Origin: Henricia sp. BOLD:AAB3569 | Lineage: Eukaryota > Echinodermata > Asteroidea > Spinulosida > Echinasteridae | NCBI GenBank assembly: GCA_037783545.1 | Contig: JBBELK010000093.1 | Coordinates: forward strand, 1,364,001-1,428,000 | Reading direction: 5' to 3' | Length of the DNA stretch: 64,000 nt | Part shown: piece by piece, positions 10,562 through 21,389 of the stretch | Layout of the letters: every line of letters starts with the position of its first letter | Numbering within the stretch: position 1 is the stretch's first letter | Program-made: the position numbers and the translations under genes | Notes under the pieces: model-generated | The model's database searches: none | Seen by the model: only the letters and a program-made list of their open reading frames with translations | Told to the model about the DNA's origin: nothing

Positions 10562-10720
10562 AGGCCCAGTGGATCATTTGCAATGACCCCAAAAAGTAAT
10601 CGACGAGTTTACAGGGGAAAAGTTCTGAAAGTAAAGATTGAATTAATAGCAACTATCCATTGAAAGGTTTTTGCTCAAAATGATATAATTTTACCAGAAA
10701 ATAATCCGTAAAGATGAAAT
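10562..10720. repeat. Dispersed 'cccagtg..catttgcaa' repeat fragment
   Basis: Directly after the SLC6 stop, 'cccagtggatcatttgcaa' matches the end of a dispersed TIR element also seen at 16073, 18180, 50806 and 63185. The SLC6 3' untranslated region probably includes it. Confidence 0.5.
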
Positions 10721-11086
10721 TATTTAGATCGTTTGCAAACGATTTACTTATTTTTGGTTCGCATCTACGCGGTCCAAAATGCATGGGCGCCGTGTACTCC
10801 GTGTGCGTGTTTTAACGCGATGCATTTTTATGGATCGCGCGCACACGCAGTATGTGTCCCACAGAGTGCATGCCGCAAGCCACATAGTACCCGATCAACT
10901 GAGAACGAATATTTGAAACACCCCGTCAAGACCAGGAAAACGCATATGGATTTTCGTGTTTTTTTTAAACGTGGTACATTTGACAAAGCTGAAATTTCTT
11001 CGGATGAGTTTGGTTATGTCTTTCTTTTGATTTATAATGGTTTTATTCGCAGAATCGCTCAAAAACAGATCATCTACAGGGCCTTT

Positions 11087-11393
11087 AAGGGGCGTTCACA
11101 CTATCGCGGAAAATTCACACTTTCGCGCTGCGCTCACCGCATTGCATGAGTTCCTAATCGCCGATTATTCCAAAATAGAAAATTCCACTCTGGTAACTTG
11201 GGGCTTCTCTGATACCTCACTGGCTGCGCGTTGGAAAGGTCAGCACACCGCGGTCAAAGTTCAACAAATTTGAACTTTGACCCAGCTGAAAACGTTTTGC
11301 GCATCGCGATAGGCCGCGCACAAGCGGCAAACCAGTTTGTGTACAAACCAATGGAACAGTGTGATTTTTCCGCGATAGTGTGAACGCGCCTTT
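11087..11393. mobile_element. MITE family B, copy 2
   Basis: Homologous to 8648-8955 end to end and in the same orientation. The inverted ends read 'gcgttcacactatcgcgg' and 'ccgcgatagtgtgaacgc'. It lies about 530 bp past the SLC6 stop codon. Confidence 0.92.
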
Positions 11394-11780
11394 AGACCTG
11401 AGGAATGAAACAGTCGCAGAAAATGGCTTGGAGAGACTTCTTGACCAAAATCATGTTAATGAAACTTCAATTTCTGACTCCGTTCCTACGTCAGAAACTT
11501 CATTTCTGTTCTATATCTACCTCATGTATAAAGACACCAAATAAAGGAATCGTGACACAAATATCATTGGTGAACATTTGGGATGGCTGCGGGCACGGAA
11601 ACTCGCCTGTTTATTCATCAAACAATTTAAGCCAAATTCTTATTACATTCTTACTGATTTAAATAGCATGACAAAAGGTTTGCTTTATTTATCAATTTGT
11701 ACAGGAATATGAACCAGATTTCGGTAGGCCTATCAGTCCCTACAGCACGCTAATGGTCCTCGGAGCCCATTTTTTCATTT

Positions 11781-12217
11781 GGGTCTGTCCACAGTAATGG
11801 GGTACATTTGAAAAATAAGTCAATTCCTTTCAGATGTCTTTAGTTTATCTCAGAATTAAAGAAATGTCCTTGTTTTGTTCTCTGGAGATAACTTTTGCCC
11901 AAAAAGGTAAGAAATTGCTGCCACAACATACATTTTTGAAAAGCAAGTGTACAAATTTTTCTATTACGCATGTAACGTGCATGGACAGACAATTTTGTGA
12001 CATTTTTTTCCGTCTTTGTTACATGCGTTATAGGAAAATTTGTGCACGAGGTTTTCACAAATGTATGTTGTAGGACTATTTTTCTTACTCCTTGGTGAAA
12101 AAGTTATTTCCTCAGTTTAGCTTGACAATTTAAAGATAAAATTGAGACATTTGAAGTGAACTGGGACCTAAGATCTTGAATGTTACAGAAATGTACCCCA
12201 TTACTGTGGACAGACCC
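11781..12217. mobile_element. Foldback MITE with perfect 29-bp inverted ends
   Basis: Positions 11781-11809 and 12189-12217 are perfect inverted complements (start 'gggtctgtccacagtaatgg'). ATTT lies on both outer sides, a possible target duplication. The interior is also largely self-complementary and shares its core with the element at 5501-5940. No ORF. Confidence 0.93.
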
Positions 12218-12764
12218 ATTTCTTTATCTTTTTAGGAGGAAACGTAGGTGCATCCTAGGATACCGAAATAGGGTGCACTCCCTTTTTCCTTGCCATATAC
12301 CTAATTAAATGCTTAAATAGTGGAACTCTTTGTGTCTAAATGGGTGGGCCTACACTTGAGTGAGGATTTGTTTGTATCGGTACAGTGGCGAATTGGCTGC
12401 CACCACAGGTCACCGTCTTATAAAAATGTCAGTCTGTGAATTCGAGATTATGGTATAATGACTCCTTGCGTCAAAAGTCGCAGGAACATCAGATTGTCTC
12501 AATTTGGAAAGTCGGAACTCAACGTATATCGTTGTGTCATATTTAAGCATCTACCAAATTTTGAATGCACTGCTGAATAAACAAATTGCCTAGTCACTGC
12601 TTTCGTGAGAAAACAAAGTGACCGGTTCAAACATTTGTAACACGAGTTACCTAAGAGGAGTGCTGTGACTACTTTCAGACGCAGGCTCGTCAATGCGCGA
12701 GGAACAATTGTTTTGCCACGAAATTCACCGCGCTCACTTGGGCATGCAGTCAGCTGTTACGATC

Positions 12765-12931
12765 CTGCAGCCGATTTCACAAAAAAGTGCGTAGCTTGCG
12801 CAACTTTTGAAAATGGCATAGGCCCCATAGCTTGCGTGTAATTATCGCAGGAATGTTTCGCAGCTTACTCAATAAAAAGTTGCGCAAGTGCGCTTACGCA
12901 GTGCGTAAGGTTTCGTGAAATTGGCTGCTGG
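12765..12931. mobile_element. MITE family C, copy 1 (nested)
   Basis: Ends 'ctgcagccgatttcac' and 'tttcgtgaaattggctgc'. The interior 'agcttgcgcaacttttg' and 'ccccatagcttgcgtgt' match the copy at 52260-52402. It is nested inside 12672-13323. Confidence 0.85.
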
Positions 12932-12951
12932 ACGGTGCAGGCTCATTGGAT

Positions 12952-12981
12952 TACGTACGTACGTACGTACGTACGTACGTA
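12952..12981. repeat. (TACG)n microsatellite
   Basis: About seven tandem TACG units. A shorter run of the same unit occurs near 28298-28314. Confidence 0.95.
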
Positions 12982-13323
12982 GACACAAACACGTACGGGA
13001 TGGAGGTTTAGCACGTAAAACACGAACGCGAACGTGAAATGCTTTGAACCCTTGGTCATTATTCTGAGGAGAGCTTAGAACAGATGAAAACAAAAACATA
13101 CATCTTTGACTTTCGTGGCGAGATAAAACCAAGATGCGAGCCCAAATTCTAAGATCATGAGGGGTGACCGGAGCTGAAAGAATTTCGCGTTCACGTTCGC
13201 TGTCGAGCGCGCCTGCGCTGCACCTCCGGGATCGTATACAAGAGCTCGGGCAATTCATGGAGCGTGGTGAATTTCGTGGCACGAATTAGCTCGTCGTGCA
13301 TTGACGAGCCTCCGTCTGTAAAG

Positions 13324-14161
13324 CAGCGAAGTTCTTAACTTTTCACGTCAAATGCACAGGAGAGTACACGTTGTTATACATGTATCTGGATCTTTTAAGT
13401 TGTATAGTAGCCGTAATGTTATGGTCTTGAAATTTCAGTTGATCACATGGTAACGCCCATGTTAGCAATAGCATGCAAGCATGCATGACGTCATGCTGCT
13501 GCATGTCTGCATTACTATAGGGGGTCTGAGAGAGCTCGACGGTTTGTACGTGCATATGAATGCACACATGTAGAAAAAGGATGACGTCATGTTTTAACTC
13601 CAAATAAATACATGTACCTTGTGATTGGCGTCGTTGATGGTTGTGTTGATTTGGTAAATAAAAAGTAATTGTTGAAGCGGCAAATTTGTTTATCGTAAAT
13701 TTCAACCAGAACTGGTTTATATGTCCATTTTCTGCCTACCCACGGGATCAAGGAGCATGAGGACCATACATCAATAAGATTACTATTTATGCTATAGAGT
13801 TTCTGATTTTTCAGCTACAATCAAACTTGTAAACTCGTTTTTCTCAAAATTGTATTTTTGGACATAGGCTGTTCTGGTTTTGTGGAGACGATATTATCTA
13901 TATTAATCAATTTAATATACATGTATTAAATAAGGGAAGACGACTTTGCTAGCTTCGGGAGAATGAATGTTAACTGGGATTTGTTTGGCACTCACCCGAC
14001 GTAAATTATACTATGTGCTTCTTCGAGACACTGAGAAAAGCTTGTATTGGGGAAAGCACTGGAGTATACAGTGCTGATCAAAACTGTTGTCGGCTAAGGG
14101 CAAAACAAACTGAAATATCCCAACAGCTTTCCTCCGATAAGCACAATCAATGTTTCACTAT
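13324..14161. other. No gene or clear repeat recognised
   Basis: AT-rich sequence with short open frames only. No family match or splice-flanked exon was seen. Confidence 0.5.
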
Positions 14162-14947
14162 AGGCCTTTTCCCACTACCCACCTCCGACCCGGGTAGCTT
14201 TTCTACCCGGGTAGCAGTAAATAACCCGGGTTACATTTAACCCGGAGTTTCTTTTCACACGACAAGCGTTAACCCGGAGAAGCACTTACCCGGGTCGTCT
14301 CTTACACGGGTACAACAGCGACCCTTTTCCCACGGCATTTCTGCATGCGCACGTACCCGGGTACACCAATCAGCACAAATACCCAGAAACCATTGCGTGT
14401 GGAAAATCGATCGATCGATCAGGCTGCGCACGCACACACAAACATGGCGGACGACACAGAAACATCGCTGGCAATTTTGCTGTTAATATTTCGCATGTTT
14501 AATAATATTTATCGATGTGTGCTTTGTCACAGGCCCCACGCGTATTTTGTTGTACACTGCCTTCAGAAGAGTACCAGTTTGACCATGTTGACAGTGCCAT
14601 TCAAGCGCGGGCGCACTTGCAATCTTTGACCAAATAATTATTGCGGCAAGAATTTAACTCGCTAAATAGCCTACCCGGGTAGGCTATTGTCGTCGTTTCC
14701 CACGACAAACGTTAACCCGGAGAATCGTCTCAAGGTCGCCGTTAACCCCGAGATTGGTGGGTTAACCCACCTCCCGAGCAGGGCTAGAAATTACCCGGGT
14801 TAAGTTGCATTTTTGGCCAGATAACCCGGGTAATTCGTAACCCCGAGATTTGCCGTGGGAAACGAACCCTTAACCCGGGTAATCTCGGGGTTAAATTTTT
14901 CTGTTACCCGGGTTATCTCGGGGTTAAAGTGCCGTGGGAAAAGGCCT
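14162..14947. mobile_element. TIR element packed with ACCCGGGT palindromes
   Basis: Inverted ends 'aggccttttcccac' (14162) and 'gtgggaaaaggcct' (to 14947). The interior holds ten CCCGGG hexamers, mostly as (T/A)ACCCGGGT(T/A), plus many variants 'taacccgga' and 'taaccccgaga'. A direct repeat 'acgacaa.cgttaacccggaga' occurs at about 14259 and 14702. There is no transposase-like ORF. It may be a non-autonomous DNA transposon. Confidence 0.85.
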
Positions 14948-15368
14948 CTTCATAGTTCAATTCCAAGTAGCGGTCGTTACATCTTTTCAACAAAACAATA
15001 TATGGTTCAATAAAACTGTGTCAAAGCTTGGTAAGGTTTGCATTGTTAAAATTTGTCATGCATTTGATAAACCTAAATATTACAAAATAATTTAGTTTTG
15101 ATATATCGATATTACAGGATAATCCTAAAACATTTATAGATACAAGAAAATATCGTTTTGAAAGCCTCATGTGATGTGAATTCACACATACAACACATAC
15201 ATAAATATTTTATTTCTTAATAAACAGTAGGCCTAATGCTTGTTTAAATGTAATATGGCTTACTTAAAATAGCTGAACAACCATAAAGAGGTCCTGGATG
15301 TGACTGACAACGACTTGTCCATTTGCAAGGACTTGTTTTGATGAGTGCCGACTTGGCCTGTTGGTTGG

Positions 15369-15518
15369 TATAGACCGTATCGAATAGCTGCCATCTTGTA
15401 AGGCAGTTTCTTTGATCCTTGAGGACATGCATAGTTGCACATTTTGTGCTTACATTGTCGACCAATTTAAACGACAAAAGTTGCACTACAAGGTGGCATC
15501 TATTGGATACGGTCTATA
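15369..15518. repeat. Inverted repeat with 33-bp arms
   Basis: 'tatagaccgtatcgaatagc' onward (15369-15403) pairs with 15485-15518, which ends 'ttggatacggtctata'. The spacer is about 80 bp. Probably the remnant of a foldback element. Confidence 0.75.
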
Positions 15519-15779
15519 CACTGGATTGCCATTTCTGATTTTAATATCAACCATTCAGACTGCGTCACTGTCAATGAGTCAAAATGACAAGGCTTACTTT
15601 TAGCCAATCGGAGAACAGTTTTCATCAGTAATGCAATTCAACCACTCAGAGCTATAACCGCACTGTACATATACGGTACGTTGCACAGGCCGCTATAATT
15701 AATTATTTACTAATTGCTTGGACAATGTAACACAGAACAACCAAATTATGAAAGGGGGAAAAAAAACATATACGAGCCT

Positions 15780-15845
15780 TATTGAACCCGACACCTCTTA
15801 CTCACCGGGCAGATGTTCTACCAGCTGAGCTACATAAGGCACTGT
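15780..15845 (-). repeat. tRNA-derived sequence (SINE head)
   Basis: The minus strand reads a pol III A-box-like 'tagctcagctggtagaac' and a B-box-like 'gggttcaataa' at tRNA spacing. The T-arm does not pair properly and no clean 3' acceptor partner was found, so I read it as a SINE head or tRNA relic rather than a working tRNA gene. Confidence 0.6.
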
Positions 15846-16072
15846 GGTATACTCCCTCAGGTTTTCCCTACAAACCATTTTTTTTTTCGCAGTGTTGCAA
15901 GGGAGTACAACTGGGCAAAGATTGTCGCAGAGAACATTTTTAAACAGCGACAGTCACTGTAGTTTGACCATTTCGGCCCGAACCCAGTAGTCGAGTCTAC
16001 TTGGATCCACCGCCCAGTGTATGGTTGACCTAGGCCTAGGTGAACCAGTTCGACTGAAAACCATTATGATTG

Positions 16073-16665
16073 TTAAAGGTAGAACACATCATTTGCAGTG
16101 ACCCCAATTTCGTTTTCACGAGTTGACAAGAAAAACCTTAATGGACAGCACGCTTACGTGCATGGTAATTGGCTCTATAACATCATGGCCGTCGGAAAAA
16201 GTACCATTGCAAAAGCACTGGGACATGGTTCAGTGATTGTTAGTGTAGAACCATTGACTATAGGCAACTAACAAAAGATGACGTATTGACTTCGGCAGTC
16301 TATAGAGCGGTTTCACACTGTCACGGGTCACTAAACATCTCCTGTGTTTGTCCTCCAGATCGGGAAGAGAACAATAGAGTCATGTGTGTGTTTCTGGTAG
16401 CAGCCACGTGCATTTTATTTCAGTCCAAAATTGTATTTTGTGTGAGAAATTAACAACTGAAGGTGGTTTTCTAAAAAGCTCTTTTGCAAAAGACTTTTTT
16501 ACCATTCAACTCAACACAAAACCATGCATGGATTTTTGAAGTTTTCAGAAGTATTATGCACCTGTGGCTGAAATTTCGACGGCGGTTTAATCAACATGGG
16601 CTTCTGATCACGAGTGGAAATAACGCCCCTTTTAACAGTTTACCAATCATGTGTTATACCTTTAA
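16073..16665. mobile_element. TTAA-flanked TIR element, about 593 bp
   Basis: Ends 'ttaaaggtagaacacat' and 'atgtgttatacctttaa' are inverted copies with TTAA at each edge. The left part also carries the 'catttgcagtgacccc..gttgacaagaaaaa' block shared with 18180 and 50806. The interior 'aacaaaagatgacgta..cggcagtct' recurs at 21390-22022 and 51895-52020. Confidence 0.75.
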
Positions 16666-16713
16666 CCAATGGTAAAACGTCTTCTTGACAACACACACGT
16701 GCACTAAAACTTT

Positions 16714-17656
16714 CAATAGACCTGAAACGTAATGACGTCACGCAATGTTTACCGCGGTGCATTATGGGTGAAAAGTGGGACGAAATCTCTGCATCTCTAG
16801 TTTGCGTGCGTTGTATGCATAGCGCCTAGCGTATTACAGTCTAGTCAATTTACGATTTGACCTAGAACTAATTGCAATAAAAATCATTCTAAAATTAATC
16901 TATGCCGCAACATTCAAATAAACAACATATTAAAAATCGAATTGTTTCTTTGGAGTGGAAAGGTGTTTTTGAAGCAGTTTTTGAAGACAAACATTAAGAA
17001 TTAAAATTTAGTCTGCTAACGTTCCTCAGTATGTATGTTTCGTCATAGTGGATGCGTAGTAATACGACCACTTGTGAGCAGACAACGACGTCTCAGAAAC
17101 TAGTCTGGTAACGTACTCCAACCTACATGTTTCGCGAAGGTAGGTGCATGGTAATCACGACCACTTGCGAGCAGAGGGCAGTGTTCAAATCAGGTGCTCG
17201 CTTAAGTGGTCGTGATTACCATGCACCTACTATCGCGAAACATGTAGGTTGGAGTACGTTACCAGACTAGTTTCTGAGACGTCGTCGTCTGCTCGCAAGT
17301 GGTCGTATTACTACGCATCCACTATGACGAAACATACAGACTGACGAACGTTACCAGACTAAATTTTAATTCTTAACGTTTGTCTTCAAAAACTGCTTCA
17401 AAAACACCTTTCCACTCAAAAGAAACAATTAGATTTTTAATATGTTGTTTATTTGAATGTTGCGGCCTAGATTCATTTTAGAATGATTTTTATTGCAATT
17501 AGTTCTAGGTCAAATCGAAAATTTACTAGACTATAATACGCTAGGAGCTATGCATACAACGCACGCAAACTAGAGATGCAGAGATTTCGTCCCACTTTTC
17601 ACCCATAATGCACCGCGGTAAACATTGCGTGACGTCATTATGTCATAGGTCTATTG
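16714..17656. mobile_element. Giant near-perfect foldback element, 943 bp
   Basis: The sequence from 16714 ('caatagacctgaaacgtaat') pairs with its own reverse complement ending at 17656 over arms of about 450 bp, with a short centre near 17185 and only scattered mismatches. Each arm contains two tandem diverged units of about 85 bp, both with 'agtctg.taacgt', 'tgtttcg' and 'acgaccacttg.gagcaga'. There is no ORF. Single-stranded forms would make a very stable hairpin. Confidence 0.95.
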
Positions 17657-18179
17657 TGACCACGATGACATCGTGTAACTTAAACTATACATAAATGTGC
17701 ACTTTCCTGTGGCCATATAAAAACAGGTTGGTTCCCCGAGACTCATAGAAATGCGCATGTATAAAACACGGCACCTTGTACCGTCTGTTTTGGCAATACC
17801 AGAAATTACAAAATCTACCAAAACATGTACGAGGAATGAACAATTTTGGAATGTCCTGCTTCCAGTACTCAAGTGGTAGCTTACACTCCAACCAAAATCA
17901 TGTTTTCTACACTGATGTTGTAAACACATGTAAGTGAAGAGATTTTCCCGATAACCAAACACTCAACACTACATAGTAGGCCTACTATTCGGTCAGCACA
18001 AGGAACCATGCGGATTTTTCTTCAGTTCATGCTGTGGCCAGAAGTGGCTCCGTTTGATCTGCAACAGAGCATGCACAGTAAGCAAATAAGTTTCATCAAG
18101 CTATGCCTGTAGGGGACTACATTATATTCCTGGGTTTTTTAGTGTTCGGTTCTGATTTATTTTTAAGGCCCATTTCCAT

Positions 18180-18450
18180 TACTATACATCATTTGCAATG
18201 ACCCAAAATTTGGAAAGAATTGGGAAGTTGATCATGGCTTCAGACCTTGTGTGCAAAACATATGAGACAGGCTGAAAATGTCCAAGTGTTGCCTCACAAA
18301 ATCTAAAAATTTTCCCACTCGAAATTGTTTCCATCAAATCTGCACATTCCAATGCTAGATGAGTCATTTAAAAAAAAAAACACTTTCTGATCAAATTCCC
18401 AACTTTTACCCAAAATTTTACTTGAGTTGACAAGGAAAAGAAACCTTGAA
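18180..18450. mobile_element. Repeat interrupted by a smaller inverted-end element
   Basis: 'catcatttgcaatgacccaaaattt' resumes as 'aaaattttacttgagttgac' after about 210 bp. The insert has inverted ends 'ggaaagaattgggaagttgatca' and 'tgatcaaattcccaac'. The insert's right part 'aatgctagat..gagtcatttt..ctgatcaa' recurs at 49230-49290. Confidence 0.65.
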
Positions 18451-18518
18451 AAGGTGTTAATAAACAATGGTAACAAACATCTAATGAAATTATTTTTATC
18501 TAAGATGGTAGGCCTACT

Positions 18519-19161
18519 TTAAGCGTCGGTCCCAACCCGCCGTACTTGCAAGTGCGTTTGTTTCAAATTTGGGGATCCGTACGTGGTGAGTACCGCCTCA
18601 GTACGGATTTGGGAGCACGCAGACACGCCGTAGCACTTTTAGTGCACGAGGAACTTTCGCTGCGTTCGGGCTACGGATTCACCCCCAGTACGGGTGACGC
18701 GCGTGCCCTCTACAGCCAATGAGCGCACAACGCACTGACTCCGTGAGTCTTTTAAATTTTTAAATTTTAAATTTAAATTTTTCCCACGGTCAGTTGCTCT
18801 ACGGACGGCGCACTTAGCACGTGCGTGCTGCGCACGTGATAAGTTCGTGGTCCGTGCTTACTCGGCACTTCCCCAGTTCAACTGTTAAATGAGCACGCAG
18901 AACTCACGTGGACCGTACCGAGTAAGCACGTGCTCCCCACTTACGGAAAAAAAATCACATTCATCGCACTTGCAACATGCGAGTGAGTAAGGACACCGTA
19001 CGTGAGCAGCACGTGTAAAGTACGGCCTCCGTACGATAACGTGGCAATCGCACGGAGATTGCCACTCCCTCCACACGTTTTCAGAAAAACGTGGCGGCCG
19101 TGGCCTCCCCAAAAAACGTACGGACTAAAAACACGCACGGTGGGTTGTGACCGACGCTTTA
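18519..19161. mobile_element. GC-rich TIR element, 643 bp
   Basis: Ends 'aagcgtcggtcccaacccgcc' and 'gggttgtgaccgacgctt' are inverted copies. The interior is rich in CpG and in 'gtacgg'/'cacgtg' words, unlike its AT-rich surroundings. The flanks 'taggcctac' and 'taggctagtttacc' belong to the dispersed repeat also seen at 63340-63390, so it inserted into an older repeat. Confidence 0.85.
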
Positions 19162-19429
19162 TGTAGGCTAGTTTACCAACTTTTCTCTTCAGATATAATG
19201 TTATTCCAGGAAACCATTTAACAAAAGGTTTCACCCCAATGCAAATGATATATTGGGCCTATAGTATCATGATGCACGTGGCAATTTGTAGAAAGTGACG
19301 TCATTTGAACGTGATCAATTACAGACGTGTTTTTTTTTACACATCAATTCATAAAACCAGTGGCGCAGTGTAAGTTAATTAGGCATACTCTTTTCTTTTT
19401 TGTTTACTGACTGCCGGCTAAATAGCATA

Positions 19430-19613
19430 GGTGGGGCAAAGTGGCGATGGGGCGAAGTGGCAACGGGGCGAAGTGGTAACGGGGCGAAGTGGTATGAGGC
19501 GAAGTGGTATGGGGCGAACTGACATGGGGCGAACTGACATGGGGCGAACTGACATGGGGCGAACTGACATGGGGCGAACTGACATGGGGCGAAGTGGAAT
19601 TGGGGCGAAGTGA
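19430..19613 (+). repeat. 15-bp minisatellite ('ggggcgaactgacat')
   Basis: A tandem array starts as variants of 'ggggcgaagtggtaac' and settles into at least five exact 15-bp units 'ggggcgaactgacat'. Related GGGCGAA(G/A)TGG words occur near 28329-28350 and, reversed, near 32625-32665. Confidence 0.93.
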
Positions 19614-19932
19614 CTGTAAAGGTGGTTTTTTGTTTACAAATGGTTAAGTCATATATGGTGCACGCCATTACGTTTTGGCCTGGGCTGCTTTGCTGGGGTG
19701 TACATTGTATACATGTATCTCTTGTTAGTGGTAGGTTATTTTGTGCAATGTTTTAAAGTGTTTTGGTGCACATCTTTTTTGAGGCTGGTTACGGGTTGCC
19801 TTGTGGTACACGTGTTTCGTTTCAATTTGGGCTGCTTTCGAGCGCTCGTCCCTGGTGCTCCCAGGTGGTGGAAACGTTACGTCACACGCATGCTTACACA
19901 CGCTTTCGGGCGAGCACCATGGAGCACCATGG

Positions 19933-20495
19933 AGCACCTGGAAACGTTAGAAAAACGTTATACTGTGCAAGTGCAGTGCATTGGCACGGCATTGTGTGCT
20001 GTGTATATATGGAAGCTCCGTGTGTCGTGATTGGCCAGGCTAAAGTCACTGTAAGGTCGCATGCACTTGGCATGCGTTGGTTCTCCCAAACAATCGTGGA
20101 CGTTTTAGGGAGGTTTAACAAAGAGAACAATATCGTCCGCGATTGCCAAGCGAACGTCCGCGATTCGCTCCTGTACAAAACCAACGAGAGTAAGGAAAAA
20201 TAGACTACATTGTATGTCCAAACAAAAGAGGAACAAATGGACGTCCGCGATTGGAGGTCGATTCACACCTACATGCGCGGGAAACTGATAAAACCAGCGA
20301 GCAGAGCCGCTTCTGGCTCAGTTCGGAGTAAAGTCCGGCCGGCTTGTGAACCTGTTCAGGATTACGGCCCTTCGAACGAGTACAGTGTCAATTGGACTTG
20401 CGAACCTGTTCAGGATTGCGGTCCATATACACGATACACCGTGTCCCGATACACCGAGGAACAGCGTGTGTGGTTCCTGCATGAGGTACGCATTA
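19933..20495 (+). repeat. LTR-like dispersed repeat, copy 1
   Basis: It matches 29890-30234 in the same orientation. Shared blocks include 'gcattgtgtgctgtgtatat' (TATA-like), 'cgtgattggccaggctaaag' (CCAAT-like), 'gtaaggtcgcatgcac' and 'cttgtgaacctgttcagg'. Copy 1 holds about 200 bp more than copy 2, between two 'catgcg' words (about 20073 and 20273). The promoter-like content fits an LTR, but no TG..CA ends or target duplication were found. Confidence 0.65.
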
Positions 20496-20544
20496 GGGAG
20501 CTTTCGATACGGGACGGTAGAGCTAACAGGACGGAGAGCTAACC

Positions 20545-20826
20545 CATTGTGACGGTCGTCAAACACAATAGCGAGCTTTCGATTTCAAGACGAATAAAGA
20601 TCTGTGTATGCGCAAAACCGAACATCTCTCCGTCTTGTTGATTTTTTTGAACGGTTCTTTGCTGAAATATCGTCCGGTCTGTAAACAGGACGAAGCCATA
20701 TACCATCTGCACTGTCACGCAATGCGTTCTACAGAGCTGAGACAGCTTACAAGTCAGTACTAGAGCCTGTGTGGAGGAACTTCACGGTCGGTTAACTCTT
20801 AATTGTGTTTGAGGACCGTCACAATG
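20545..20826. mobile_element. TIR element with 25-bp ends
   Basis: 'cattgtgacggtcgtcaaac' (20545) and 'gtttgaggaccgtcacaatg' (ending about 20826) are inverted, with one mismatch. About 280 bp, no ORF. It contains 'gaataaag', a polyA-signal-like word. Confidence 0.7.
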
Positions 20827-20924
20827 TATAGTCAGGCAATTGTGTCACTGCAAATGCCTGAATCGTCGTGTAAATGCGACGGTTCGTCCAGTCGGGTCCA
20901 GTCACCTGTTCACAATAAACGAGG

Positions 20925-21360
20925 CATATGTGCATCACGACGTCTGAAGATAAACCACGGTGGTTGTGCTCCAAAACTAGTCCGTTTTCAGTCGTCGTAA
21001 CACACCCTTTTGTGTACATTTGTACATCGGACCAGGACTTCAATAACATCTAAATCGAACCGATTTAATTTATGTGCGTCCTTGTATTTAATGCACCTAT
21101 CAATCGTTTCCCCCACCCCTCCCCCCGGGATACCCCACCTAAGAGGTGGGGATTGTCACTTTTTTTGTGACAAAATCCCCACCCCTGGGGCATGCACACA
21201 GGACCGCCTCTGAGACAAGGTTCTAAACCGCAAACGGCACGAAGAAGAGACTACGTCAATTCGCTGGTTTTGATGCAACAGGGAACCAGTGACAAAGACC
21301 ATACAATGTGTATGGTTGGGAACGGTGGTTTATCTTCATATGTCGTGATGCATATATGAA
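20925..21360. repeat. Inverted repeat enclosing a poly-C/G MITE fragment
   Basis: 'catatgtgcatcacgacg' with 'gaagataaaccac' (20925-20958) pairs with 'gtggtttatcttc..cgtgatgcatat' (21326-21358). The interior carries the fragment at 21089-21195. Confidence 0.7.
21089..21195. mobile_element. Poly-G MITE family, truncated copy
   Basis: 'taatgcacctatcaatcg' then a C-rich stretch, 'taccccacctaagaggtgggg' and 'aaatccccacccctgggg' match the intact copy at 23534-23830. The far end is missing and the C-run is shortened. Confidence 0.85.
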
Positions 21361-21389
21361 TAAACGGTCGAAGTGAAAACGTCACCCTA

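Larger units (their letters stand above)
12672..13323. mobile_element. Foldback element with nested MITE and microsatellite
   Basis: The outer inverted ends are 'cagacgcaggctcgtcaatgc' and 'gcattgacgagcctccgtctg', followed inward by 'cgaaattcaccgcgctc' against 'gagcgtggtgaatttcg'. The family resembles the short elements at 54073 and 56426, which share 'ggctcgtcagcaatgc' ends. It holds the MITE at 12765-12931 and the (TACG)n run. Confidence 0.75.

Noticed and set aside
19933..20495. Considered as a confirmed 5' LTR of the gypsy element
   Set aside because: There is no TG..CA border, no primer-binding site and no target duplication, and gag is missing downstream. Kept only as a hypothesis.
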